Assembly: GCA_015143295.1 (NCBI GenBank)
Contig: CM026570.1
Span: 9,076,047 to 9,140,046 of the forward strand
Direction of reading: 5' to 3'
Source: Tetracentron sinense
Lineage: Eukaryota > Streptophyta > Magnoliopsida > Trochodendrales > Trochodendraceae
Length of the DNA stretch: 64,000 nucleotides
Position 1 is the first letter of the stretch. Each line of letters opens with the position of its first letter. The translations under genes were made by a program, and so were the position numbers. This document shows positions 48,401-59,559 of the stretch, piece after piece. The notes under the pieces are model-generated. The model worked only from the letters and a program-made list of their open reading frames with translations, was not told where the DNA came from and ran no database searches.

Positions 48401-51400
48401 TCGGGGAAGGTGTAAATTGCGTTTTAGTTTTTTTTTTTTTCGATGACTGGAGCAAGAGAATAAATAAATACGCAAAGGCAAGCAATACTAATAGAAGTTT
48501 ACTGAGAAATAAACTCAAAGAATGAAAAACCAACAAAGCCTAAAACTGAAACCGAGGGCATGTAGATACATAAACACAAACAAAAGCAAAATCAAAAGCG
48601 ACGGCCAATCTCACCCAAGAAACTCACTCAAAGTCCTAGTGTCACAACGAACTGAACACTACTCGATGATCAAGGAGTGAATCCTTGAGCGCAAACGAGG
48701 GAGAGAAGAAGTGTTCTCGAACACTCTCAAATTCCTCTCCTTTCAAATAACCCAAGAGATCGCCCCCGACAAGCACTGTGCAATCAACCCTTAATCATCA
48801 TCAAACCACGATCACAACCAGCACGATAAAAAGTTATGAAAGGAAAGAGGGAAAGCCCAAATTGAACCCAACAGGGATAAAAAATAATCCCATATCTCAA
48901 AAGCAATGGGGCAGTGTAAGAGCAAATTGTCCATAGTTTCTTCCACTTAGAGGCACATATAGCAACAATTTGCTATCCTCCACCAATTCCTTTTCAGATT
49001 ATTCCCAATGAGAATCTTATCAAGAGCTATAACCCAAAGGAAAAACGATACCTTAGATGGAAAAACAGGGATCCACACAAAACCTATAAGGAAATGGAGG
49101 AGCTTGGACATGAGCGAAAGACTGTAGAGGAGATCTTCCCGAGAAACGACCATTGTGACCTCTAGACCATACCCTAGAGTCCCAGACCTGGGGGTAGGGG
49201 GGAAACTCTTGGAGCCATCGGAGAAACCAGATAAGGTCCTCAACCTCCAAATCATTCAAATTGCGCCTAAACCTTGGACACCACATCATTACACAACTCA
49301 AAATATTGTGATTCTAAGGCCTCCTTTTCAGTTGCCAACAGGAACAAATTCCCAAATTTGTCACTAATTATGACCGGCCTGCACTATAAATCCTTCCAAA
49401 ATCTAACTTTCGCACAGCTACCCACCTTGAACCTTATGAAAGGACTGACCAACTTAGCCGCCATCATGATACTTTTCCAAAGACCCAACCCATAAGGACT
49501 TCTTACCTACCTAAGCTCCTAGCAAGAGGAAGCCCCATATGTTGCTACAATTACCCTTCTCCAGAGGCTATCTCTCTCGACCCCAAACCTCTACACCCAC
49601 TTCCCTAACAGAGCTTGATTGACCTCAACCAGAAGTTTTAGATTTAAACCACCAATCTGAAAAGGATGACAAATATGACTCCAAGATACCAAATGATATT
49701 TGAATCTGTTATCTCTATCGTGCCAGTGAAAGTTTCTCTGGATTCGCTCTAAAGTGTGAGCTATAGAATGTGGAATTGACAGAGCTAACATAAAATATGT
49801 TGAGAGACTCCGAAGGGTACTCTTTTTTTTTTTGATCAATAAACCTGGAATTGCAATAAAACAAGAAAGAACAAGTTACAAAAAGAGTTTACCAGAGAGT
49901 AAACTCAAACTAAAAAGGTACAAGTTCCCCATCAGCTGAGTCAAAACCCCCCTATGCAAGCTCAAGCCCAAAAAGTACCCAAATCCACCGTATCACGACG
50001 GATGGAAAGCCATTCTTCCACTAGCATGCGTATACGAAGACAAATACGAGACATGGAAGAAGGAGAGTCATCAAAAACCCTCCTATTCCGCTCTTTCCAG
50101 ATAGACCACGAGATGGCACCAGGGAGAGCCGACCAGATTGCTTCCCTCACACTATCCGAACCAACCCAAGTCCAACAGGATAAAAAGTTCAGAAAGGAAG
50201 AAGGGAAGACCCAAGCCACCCCTACTCGGGAAAGGAAAAACCCCCAAATCTTACCTACAAATGGACAATCACAAGGGACCAAACAAGCTTTGATTTTTAC
50301 CGCCCTTCGATAAAGCCTTGGATTTTTACCTGAATAGTCTACGGGCAAATCTATCAATCACAAGGGACCAAACAAGCTTTGATTTAAACGGTGCTCCTAG
50401 AGGCAACCCAAGATAAGAGGATGGTAACGACCCGGTCTTGCAACGAAGGCACTCTACAAGATTCTCAATATTCGGAACTTCCCCGACCCTAATCAATTCT
50501 CTCTTTCTCAAATTGACTTTCAAATCCGGCACCGAAACAACTGAAAAGGCATCTAAGATAGGTCACTTGGAGAGACACAATGCCTCACAAAATACCATGG
50601 TGTCATCAGCGAATTGTAGATGGAAAATCTTCAAGTTTTCCTGGCCTTTTGAGAATCCCTTCAAAACAGCACTATTCGCTCAGGGTAGCTTCTACGTAAC
50701 GCCTCAGTGACAATTATGAATAAGAAGGGGGATAACGGATCTCCTTGCCTCAAATCCTTAGAGCTCCTTAGAGCACTGGGCTTCCATTCAAAAGAATATA
50801 AGAGGACACTAATGAAACACACGATATATCCATTTACTTCACTTTTGCCCAAACTCCATCGTGCTCAGAACGTACTCCAACAACTTCTAGTTCACATGAT
50901 CATATGCTTTTTTCATATCCAATTTACAGAGAACTCCAGCGATCTTTGCTTTAATCTGATCATCAATACACCCATTCACAATAAGAATTCCATCTAAGAT
51001 TTGCTTACCACCCACAAAAGGCCCCTGTTGAGGAGAAATAACAGAGTCCAAGGCCCCTTTTAAGCGAGATGCCAACACCTTGGATAAGATCTTATACACA
51101 CTACCCCACAAGCAAGGGCAGACCCTTAATTCTTTTGCGGGGGGGGGGGGGCTAACAATGGGGGTTCGGGAGCGTAGGCTGCGTAGCCCTGATTTTTTTT
51201 TAATGGCCATGTTCATGGGCTATCGCGTGTCCGTTTGTAAAGAATATATATTTTTCTCAAAAATTCAAGGGGGGGGGGGGGGGGGGGGGCTAGAGCTCCC
51301 CCGGCTTCGTCCCTTTCCCTGGCTGCACCCCTAAAAATTATAGAAAATTATTTTTTTTCAAAATTTTAGAGGGGGTTGAAGCCCCCCCGGGCCCAATGTG

Positions 51401-54400
51401 GCTCCGCCCCTACCCACAAGGCAGATTGGGCGAAAATCCTTTAACTCGAGGGCCTCAGATCTCTTGGGAATCAAATCACAAAAGTGTTATTCAGAACTTT
51501 ATCAAACTTTCCTGAATATCGTAAAAATCCTTCATAACTAACATTAAATCTCCTCCCACAATTCCCCAACAAGCTCTGAAAACTCTAGAGAAAAACCATT
51601 AGGACATGGAGCCCTATCCCCAACTAGGGCCCCTAATACTCGCAACACTTCATCCTCGCCAATTGGTCTTTTTGGATCATCTCTTTGTGCACTCGAAATG
51701 GAGTCAAACAGAAGGCCGTCTAACTTTGGGCGCCAGAAGTGGTTTTCACAATATAAGTCCTTGTAATACGACACTACACTCCTCAATCTCGTGCCTACTA
51801 ACCTTCCATTGCCCATCCACCGAAAGCCGAGAAATGAAATTAGAATTTCTACGAAAATTTGTCGTTCTATGAAAAAAATTGGTGTTTCGATCACCATCCT
51901 TTAGCCATCTGGTACGGGCTTTCTGTTTCTAATTGATCTCCTTCAGGCTCAAAACCGAGGCTCTTTGCCTTCCACAATTCCAACCTCCTAACTTCCTTTG
52001 GACCTAGGGACCTACTATCACCCACCAAATCAATTTCCTCAATTTTCCGTAGGAGGGCCACTTTTTTCACATGAATAACACCAAAGATCTCCTTATTCCA
52101 TGCTTTAATTCTCACCTTCAGAGCTTTCAACTTAGGACTAAACCTTGGAGTGAATAAAGTTGGCCATTGTGAAGTTGTTTTGTTTCAGATTTGTTTCGTT
52201 GAAGCTATTATGCAAAAGGTTGGGCATGAAAAATGAATCTGGGGGTTCCCATTTCAGTAAAGGGCTGGATTTCCTTGCGCAAAAGGTTTGGAGCTGCTTT
52301 GCTATTATTAAAGCATTAGATCTGAGGTCAATGGGTGGCCTCATGTGGTATAGGTCCACGTCAATGAGATTGAAGAGTTGGATGATTAATCCACGTGAAA
52401 AGCAATAGGTTAGAAAAATACTGCTTCCATGAAATGGGTTGTGCTTGTCAATTGAACCTGAGGTAATCAACATTCTGAATGTTGCCTGCTGGAATACCAA
52501 GCCTTTTGGGAGTAAAAGAGGGCATCTTTGACTACCAAGGAAGCTTATTTCCATAGCCAAATTATGTTCGAAGATGATTTGAACTGAACGAGATCATAGT
52601 TACCACGTACGGGTACAGGTATAATACGGCAATGATCCGTTAGGGAAGTACTTGTGTTATATGTCAAAAACATGGCAAAAGTATGGGAAAATTAATTTTT
52701 TTAATAACTATAAATAAATAAGAATCATGATACTAGCTAATAACAATCATTTGATAAAGAATGTGTTAAACACGGTAAAAATAAGGAAAAAATACGGGTA
52801 TTATACATGTTTAATACAGAATTTGCGTATTATACGGCAATACACATTTAATACGTACTACGATAAAAGTACGTTGTTTTAAGTTTTAAACGATGACCCC
52901 CTCCCCCTAAAAGTATTATACGAGTATTTGGTAACTATGGACAAGATCATTCTATCTCCACATTCAATTTGGACGAGGAGTCAATCCATCTCTAGAATCT
53001 AATTGGAAGAGCTGATTCGAATCTGACTGTTGCTCTTAATTTCTCTTATGTCGGATCTTCCTTCAGTTAGCTAGAAAGTGGAATTTAGTTATCATTCTTT
53101 CTCTAGATTCCCCATCAGGAAATCGCCAAGAAGGTGAACTGTGATTATGTGAAAGGTTAAACTATAAGCAAATGGGGACAAAAAGGGCATTCATCATATC
53201 TTCAGTTTTAAGTTTTCCATGCAACCACTTTCTAATCCTTGTTTTGATTGATTGAAGTATTTTCTAGTAAGTTTGGAATCTTTAGCTACATGGTTACCCA
53301 GACATTTGGTGAGCTAGTTAACATTCTATGCAGTGTCTTCTTTGCCTTTTTTTTGGTGGTGTATGGGAGAAACAAGATTATTTTCAAAGCAAAGAAAGAT
53401 GACAAGAATTGCCTTTAATGACATCACTCTGAAAATTGTGAACTAGTGCCTCTATCCTGAAGAAATTCCAACTTAAAGGTTTATGGATTTCATGTACGAT
53501 GAGCACATAATAGTTGGAGATAGTAATTCCAAGGAATGTAACAATTATGTTTGAAGAATCCTGAGAGTGGGAGAACGAGGGTGAGTTTTTATAGTAGGTA
53601 ATGTTAGACCTGTGAATGCTGGTGGATTTTTTGGGGATGATAAAGTTGCAAACTTTAGTGGTCTGTCATATTGGCATGAAAGATTTGACTGAAGTATTTG
53701 TCTTTGCTTTTGAAAGTTTCTTTATATTCTTCTTCTTTTTGTTATCTTTTCTACAGGCCTGTTGAGGTAGGTGACTCCAACATCATAGCATTGGCTATAA
53801 GGAAGAGACTAGCTAATATAATCATATAACTGAGCTTAGTTAAGGCTTAGACATTTTTTGTAGTATTGACCTTAGTAGTGCTAATGATGGTTCCAACTTG
53901 TTCGCTAGAGACAGATCAACAGACTCTAAATTGCGCTAGACATCATGAAATGAGCACATGCATAACACATCCTAGTTGATTGATCTGTTCATACATGCAT
54001 ATCTGCATTATTTCTTAGTATTGTCAAGTCTTATTGTAATTTTACTTCAGAGCATAAAATCTTGTTGTTGTATTTTAACCATGTCTGGTTCTCATCAGGA
54101 GCATGTGCAAGTATTAGTTTTTTTTTTCTTTCCCTGATGGGGCATGCACAGGTAATAGTTTTTTTTCTTTTTTGTGCGGGTACTAGTTTTGTATAAGTTG
54201 TGGTTTTTCTGAAGTATGCAGTTGGATCTGTATTCTGGATTATTGGACTTAACGGACTTAAATGTTTGTTATGATTTTGTTACTTGCAGACATGATTAAA
54301 GAATTAATCAGCAAGGGACAGCAGGTTGATGCAGTGCATTTTACTTATGAAGTGGGCCTTGTGGACAAGTTCCCCCCTGTTCCCCTGCTGAAAGCTTATC

Positions 54401-57003
54401 TGAAGGATTCGAAGAAGGCTGCAACGTCTATTTTGGGGGATCACAACAACTCTGGCAAGGCCATGGTATTTCCTTTATTCATTATTCATCCTGAATTGTC
54501 ATGCTTTGGTTTTTTTTTTATCGGTAATAAAGATGCATATATTAAAACCATAAAAAAGTAAATATCTACACAACTAGTTCACAAGAAAGTGAAGTCCAGG
54601 CTGGCAAAGAAAACAAGAACAACAAAATTATAAAATGCCCATGGCTACTCAGCCCAATCTAGAATCTAAGGGAACAAAACCATACTACCCAAATATGACC
54701 AATCAAATCAGCCATCCTACACTGAGACATCAGGCGGGAGTGGACTTCCCTCCCTAGATGATAGCCTCCCCTAGATGTCAGTATCATCCTCAGTGGAGAT
54801 CCAATGCGCGAGACGACGAGGAGCTTGTGTACAGATATGCTCCTTATGGATATGTTTTCGTTCCTTCTAGATGGACCAAGCTATCACCCCTAGCATAAGT
54901 ACCTGGATCTCTGACATCCCACCATCTACCACTACCCAGGACCAACTAGATGAAAAGCCTTGAAAAGTATGAAGGGAAACCCAATCGATCCCCAACCAGG
55001 ATAGATAATGACCTATGTATCATATGATCGCATGTGAGAATCTTGTACAACGCTTTGAACCACAAAAGAAGGATACTTTGGAAGGGAAACTCTTGATTCC
55101 ACACAGACCTATGGGGAAATGAGAGTCCATGGTCAGCCCACAAAAAATGGTATATGTATCTCATTGAAAGCTGACCCTTGTGTCACAAGACCATAATCTC
55201 ACGTTTGTGAGGTGAGGGAAGGTCACTACTGAGTTAAGGTGCCCCAACAACCTAATGACACTATCCACTTCCCAGTCTTGAAAATTATGCCTGTATGAGG
55301 ACATCACACTGTTGAGTTAGCTATCCATTCTAGACTGGACTCTACCGAGAGACTCTTATCGAATGTGATGGACTAGAGGTTGCTAAACTCATCCCTAAAA
55401 GGCATATGACTACTCCGCCTATCCTCCCGAAATCTAACCTCCTCCCCTCTACCCACACAAAAAGAAATTTTTCGAGAACTCCGAACAAGTTCCTATAATA
55501 CCCTCACATAAGCCACATATGCGAGAGCCTCAGATTGGCTTTGGATCCCATTGTGAAAGCTCCCCATATTTCCATGAAATTATTTGCCTCTATAAACTCA
55601 TTTTCCTACACAAATCTCCTCATCCATTTGCACAAGTGAGCCTTGTTGAATTCCACTAGTGCCCAACTGCTCATACATTCAGTCCTCCTACCTCCATCGG
55701 ATGACATATCAATCACCATTTAACCAAATACTTTTTTTAATCAATTCTATTGTTCCGCGAAAAGTCTCTTTACATATCTCCGAAGCTTTTTGCAATTGAA
55801 TTAGAATGGTGAATAAGGATAGGAAATACGTGGACATGCTACTCAAGAGTACTTTTGAGATGCGTCAATCTCCCTCCTTTGGGTAGATAGAGGGACTTCC
55901 AACTTGGCAATCTTTTATGGAATCTCTCACACTAGAACCTAAACTATCTTGTTCTTGAAACTCGACACCAATGGAAAACTAAGGTCTGCTATTTCCTAGA
56001 TTAAGGCAAAGATCAAAAATTGCTTCGAAGCATCTAAGCAGGTAACTGAGATAAGCCAAATGGGTACTGGACGCTTTGCATAACACCAGAGTGTTGTCTA
56101 CGAATTGCACATGTGAGATGAGGATCCCCTCTTTCCCTATTGAAAATCCCTCCAATATCGACTTTGCTACACTACTGACCAACCTTGTCAACGCCTTAGT
56201 GACCATTATAAAGAGAAATGGAGATAACATGTCACCTTGGCAAAGACTCTTGGAGCTCCTAAAGTAACTTGCTGGATTGTTGTTAACATAGTTGTTAAAG
56301 GCGTCGCCTAGGCGACCAGGCGCTCTGTTGAGCTCAGGCGACTGGCCGCCTAGGCAGTCATTATTAAAAATCTGATATATGCAATATTACTATTGTTTAA
56401 GGATATAAAAATTATTTTATTTGAATATGGTAGTTTGGTAAACAAAAAAGCTTGTTATTTTATATCCTTCTCTTGTCTTTTACCATATACAATATGTTAG
56501 GATTTGTATATTCAACAAAAACAAAGGTTTGCAAATAGAAGAAAGAAGAGACGAACGGTGTCAAGAATGTTGCTCATATGAACCTGTTATCTCTCTCACT
56601 CAATGGGTAGACCAATTGGCCATTCTCACTTTTTGTTTGTGGGTGGACCATATGGTCCCCCTCTGTTTTTACATGGTTTTTAAAGGTGCGACCAGGCATA
56701 CACTTGGCTCAGGCAGCCTAATAACAAAAAAGGCCTTTAAATACCCAAAATTTCATTTAGGCCCCCAAATCAATAGCTAATAGGGTATTTTATAATTTAA
56801 ATAAGTGCAGGCCCATAATTATATAAACTTTACTAATAACTTTTTTTATTATTACTTTTCTTAAGTATAATTGGGAAGCAAGAAGAAATGAGAGTAAGAG
56901 GTATGACCTCTTCCTATCTCCCCCCTCTCTTCTCTCCTTTGTTTGCTATCACATTGATTGTGTGACTATTTTTTCTATTTTTTAATCAGTCCCTACACTC
57001 TCC

Positions 57004-57040
<37 letters not shown>

Positions 57041-59559
57041 TGTTGTTTCTTTCCATTTTATATATCTCTCTCTCCCTCCTTTCAACAGTAAATGTAGACT
57101 TTTTTTTTGTTCCGTTTTTTTATTCCCAACACTTGAAATTCTTCTTTATTATTCATTGAACCGTCTCCAATGATGGTTCTATCAAAGAACATTTTGACAA
57201 TAGAGATTTTGCAATTTTTATGAATCTTAGGACTCCTTATTCCAGAAAATTCATCATATATAGATCTCATTTCGAAGGGGGATTTATGTAGAAAATAGTT
57301 CATTAGGCGACGCCTCGGGCACCTTAGGCTACCGCCTCAGGCGTCCACGTGGTCTGTCGTTTCAAGTCGCCTTGACAACCATGACACTGTTAATCAAAAT
57401 CAATACAAAGAACAACATAGGTGATAAACTACTCATCCATAATCTCCATCTGCCACCAACCCCCATCCTACCCATGATAAAATCTAGAAATGCCCAGTTT
57501 GCATGACCATGCTCCTTTTCTCGATCTATTTTGAACACCACCCCTGTGGAGCCATACTTTAATCTATCGTCCACACTCATTGACTATCAAAATGTCATCA
57601 AGAATTTGCTTACACTCACAAAGGCACCCTGAGGTGGAGAGATAATGGAAGACATAACCAACCTAAGCTTGCAGGCTAAGACTTTTGACAATATTTTCTA
57701 TACATTGTCTACCAAGCTATTTGGACTAAAATATTTGAATCATTACATCTCCCTTTTTGAGGATTAATACTAGGGAGGTGCTATTCAACACCAGGTCAAA
57801 GGATCTTGAAGTGTGTAACTCATTAAGAACCACCACTAGATCTAGGTCCCCAATATTCCAATATTTATTGTAGAATTCTATTGAGAACCCATTAGGCCGT
57901 GACATTTTGTCCCTGTCCATTCTAGTGGATAGGTGACAACCCCCTAGCTTGTCTTGACTACTCGAGACAGTTAAAATCACCCATACACCACTAGGGTTGT
58001 TAAAGGGCTAGGTCTTACCAGGCCCGAACCTCACCGATAAGGGTTTGATCCTAGCCCAACCCTAGCCCTAGGAGGGCCTCCGAAAGATAAAAGTGATCTG
58101 ATCTCATAGGGTAAGGAACAACTTACCGGACTTAACTTTAGAGGCGAAACTAGAAAATGAAAGAAAGAAATCAAGCAAGGAGTTAGGCCCAGCTGCCCAA
58201 GCCCTACCCTCAAGGGTTAGGACTAGGCCAGGGCAGGGACAGGGCCTAGAAGAAGAGTGTGTTTTTTTTCTATACACTACCATTGGATGCCAATTTGAAA
58301 TCGACCCCTCTCCTTTATCCAATCTTGGGACATGCGATCAACACAAAGAGTAGCCCGACGGGGTTATTATTTTCTGTTTTTATCCTCAGCGAAGTATAAT
58401 ATTTTTCATAAGTTAAAAATTGTGTAATATACTATAAATTATTATGATTTTACTATTCTTCTATAATGAAATCATATATAATATACTCTATACGTTTTGT
58501 GTTTAGCTATATGCTTTTTCTTCCCATATATTTAATTTTGACACAGTCCTAACATAAGACATATAGATCCTTGTATGTGTAATATAGATCTTCTTAAAGT
58601 ATTAAAATAAGCTATAATACTAATTTTGAATTAGTACTGACATAAGGTATATTACATGTACCTAATTTTGATAAAGTATTGACATAAGACATATTACTAT
58701 TATAAATTTAGCATATTGACATAAGGCATAGTACTAGTATGTATCTAAATTTATCACAATATTAACATATAGACATTTTGGCACAATACTAATTTATTAA
58801 CATAAGGCATAGTATTGCAGTGTTACCATGTAAGGTATATATAACTAATATATCTGTAAGGTAGATAATCTATATAATATACAATACTACACATTTTTAT
58901 ATAATGGTGTAGTAGCCCTCGAATTTGCGGGCTTAGGAGGGCTAGGCCAGACTGCTACCCCTATACACTATGTTCTCCTGAAAGGGGCAAATTAAAGTGA
59001 GTGATCTTCATTTTATTATTTTTTGCAGCACCTAGCTGGCCGCAAAGAGCAGTCAGCTCTTCGGGCCGTCATCAAGTGCATTGAGGAATACAAACTTGAG
59101 GCTGAGTTCCCCCCAGAAAGCCTCCGGAAGCGCCTGGAACAGCTTGAGAAGGTTAAGGTCGAAAAGAAAAGGCCAGCTGCAGTCCCTGCCAACAAGCGAA
59201 CACCAGCTGCAGTCCCTGCCAATAAGCGAACACGTGCTAGTAATGGGGGGCCCATGCCTCCTGCAAAGGCTGGCCGCCTGACAAATGCATATGTATCTTC
59301 CTTCCCAACAGCTCCTACATTCATCAGGTCGCCATCACATGCCCAATACCCAGCTGTGGTCCAGCCTTATGCTTATGACAGGCCAGCTGCACCCACCATG
59401 TATGGCAGCAGGAGCCCGCCAGGCAACCATTACGCTTACTCACCAGAAGCTGCCCCTCCTACTCTTGCTGGGTCATATCCAGGAGCTCCCATGACTTATC
59501 CCGCATATGGAGGCTATGGCAATGGTTTGGCACCTGTGTATCAGCAGGCATACTACTGA
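45428..59559 (+). CDS. FRL4: FRIGIDA-like protein, FRL4 type
   Basis: Three exons (45428-46310, 54290-54465, 59029-59559) give 1590 nt and 529 residues, close to the about 530 I recall for Arabidopsis FRL4A/B. The ATG lies in the context AAACAATGGGG; an in-frame TTG upstream was not used. Residues about 30-100 are heptad-like (SSLEQDLLKKSQALKDK). The FRIGIDA domain follows to about 395, including AKFVLEAISEVFP, LVVGSAWRKQMPKLAVSLGL, DAVHFTYEVGLVDKFPPVPL and RKEQSALRAVIKCIEEYKLE. The tail is Pro/Tyr/Ala-rich with NLS-like PANKRTR and NAYVSSFP. FRIGIDA supports FLC activation; FRL1/2 act with it, while the FRL4 role is less clear. A 10-residue segment in exon 3 is duplicated. Introns of 8.0 and 4.6 kb hold antisense LINEs and hAT-like elements, but splice sites and frame are intact. 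Confidence 0.95.
46864..48117. mobile_element. hAT-like element with GAGCTCGAGC subterminal repeats
   Basis: Ends TAGGGCTGCACCCAAT and, complemented, TAGGGCTGTATTCGAG are inverted. The flanking 8-bp repeats AAAACAAG and ACGACAAG match at 6 of 8 positions. Both subterminal 150-bp parts carry GAGCTCGA, CAAGCTTGA and GAGCTGAGC motifs as in 6956-7577. The 900-bp middle has no recognisable transposase. It lies in FRL4 intron 1. Confidence 0.65.
49822..50304 (-). mobile_element. 5'-truncated LINE (B) nested in LINE A
   Basis: A T-run at 49822-49834 followed by GATCAATAAACCTGGAATTG is a minus-strand LINE tail. The frame above it contains CPFVGKIWGFFLSRVGVAWV and SWSIWKERNRRVFDDSP, the zinc-binding C-terminus of ORF2. 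It sits exactly between two halves of one LINE A frame (…SKGG at 50305 and STLRSLSTYF at 49820). Its 5' edge carries a 31-bp copy of nearby LINE A sequence. Confidence 0.75.
50266..50385. repeat. 31-bp direct repeat at the nested LINE junction
   Basis: CAATCACAAGGGACCAAACA... occurs identically at 50266-50296 and 50355-50385. The second copy is native LINE A coding sequence (FKSKLVWSLVI); the first lies at the LINE B 5' junction. Confidence 0.85.
51113..51412. mobile_element. hAT-type non-autonomous element, copy 3
   Basis: 300 bp flanked by identical 8-bp duplications CCCACAAG (51105-51112 and 51413-51420). The right end complemented is TAGGGGCGGAGCCACATT; the left end is decayed (CAAGGGCAGACCC). 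The interior has a G-run of about 19-20 at 51270-51289 and the ACATG/GGGGGC phrases of the family. It interrupts the LINE A RT frame. Confidence 0.85.
52141..52594. other. FRL4 intron 1 sequence, nothing recognised
   Basis: A long open frame on the minus strand (52138-52560) and one on the plus strand lie here, but neither shows a motif I know, and composition is that of ordinary intron. Confidence 0.35.
52595..52939. mobile_element. hAT-like MITE with CATAGTTACC termini
   Basis: 345 bp with ends CATAGTTACCACGTACGGGT and, complemented, CATAGTTACCAAATACTCGT. Flanking 8-mers AACGAGAT and GACAAGAT match at 6 of 8. Internal TATAC/GTATTA motifs repeat in both orientations. The termini resemble those at 37734-38582. 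Confidence 0.65.
52940..54289. other. Rest of FRL4 intron 1, no feature recognised
   Basis: About 1.35 kb of AT-rich intron leading to the acceptor TACTTGCAG at 54289. A short direct repeat (GGGGCATGCACAGGTA(A/C)TAG versus GAGCATGTGCAAGTATTAG) occurs near 54100-54190. Confidence 0.4.
54507..57983 (-). mobile_element. Degenerate LINE (C) antisense in FRL4 intron 2
   Basis: On the minus strand: NGFSIEFYNKYWN and LNSTSLVLILKKGD (57726-57980), GVVFKIDREKEHGHANWAFL (57362-57580), GDMLSPFLFIMVTKAL and HVQFVDNTLVLCKAS, the usual YADD box being FVDN (55979-56230). The C-terminal zinc-binding part follows (54946-55164), then a tail marked by the T-run at 54509-54520. The 5' part is missing. Stops and frameshifts are frequent. 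A hAT-like element (56287-57385) splits the RT frame. Confidence 0.8.
56287..57385. mobile_element. hAT-like element with AGGCGACGCC-rich ends, inside LINE C
   Basis: The left part reads CATAGTTGTTAAAGGCGTCG and the right end complemented is GTCATGGTTGTCAAGGCGAC. Both are rich in GCCTAGGCG and GGCGACGCC motifs. The flanking 8-mers GTTGTTAA and ACTGTTAA match at 6 of 8. The LINE frame resumes on both sides. A CT microsatellite lies inside at about 57008-57036. No transposase is present. Confidence 0.6.
57992..58963. mobile_element. hAT-like element next to LINE C
   Basis: Ends TAGGGTTGTTAAAGGGC and, complemented, TAGGGGTAGCAGTCTGGCC. The flanking 8-mers TACACCAC and TACACTAT match at 6 of 8. 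The subterminal part is rich in CCTAGCCC/GGGCTAGG. The AT-rich middle (58400-58900) repeats ACATAAG(G/A)CATA and similar motifs about seven times. Confidence 0.6.
59173..59232 (+). repeat. 30-bp in-frame tandem duplication in FRL4 exon 3
   Basis: Two adjacent 30-nt units (59173-59202 and 59203-59232) differ at one synonymous position. Each encodes PAAVPANKRT, so the basic, NLS-like PANKRT element occurs twice. Confidence 0.95.

Larger units (their letters stand above)
48427..52140 (-). mobile_element. Degenerate LINE (A) antisense in FRL4 intron 1
   Basis: On the minus strand, from high to low coordinates: a linker region (51890-52130), RT N-terminus with NGFSLEFSELV (51544-51700), LCKLDMKKAYDHVN, LRQGDPLSPFLFIIVTEAL (50661-50852), LPSSYLGLPLGAPFKSK (50326-50532), then STLRSLSTYFMLALSIPHSI, FKYHLVSW and the RNA-end zinc-binding part (49591-49839, 48947-49255). 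A T-run at about 48428-48440 marks the poly-A tail. Frameshifts and stops are many. It is interrupted by LINE B (about 49822-50304) and a hAT element (51113-51412). Confidence 0.8.

Noticed and set aside
52138..52560. 140-residue minus-strand open frame in FRL4 intron 1
   Set aside because: Lies just beyond the LINE A coding part, has no recognisable domain, and the flanks look like ordinary intron. It could be LINE 5' sequence, but nothing supports that.
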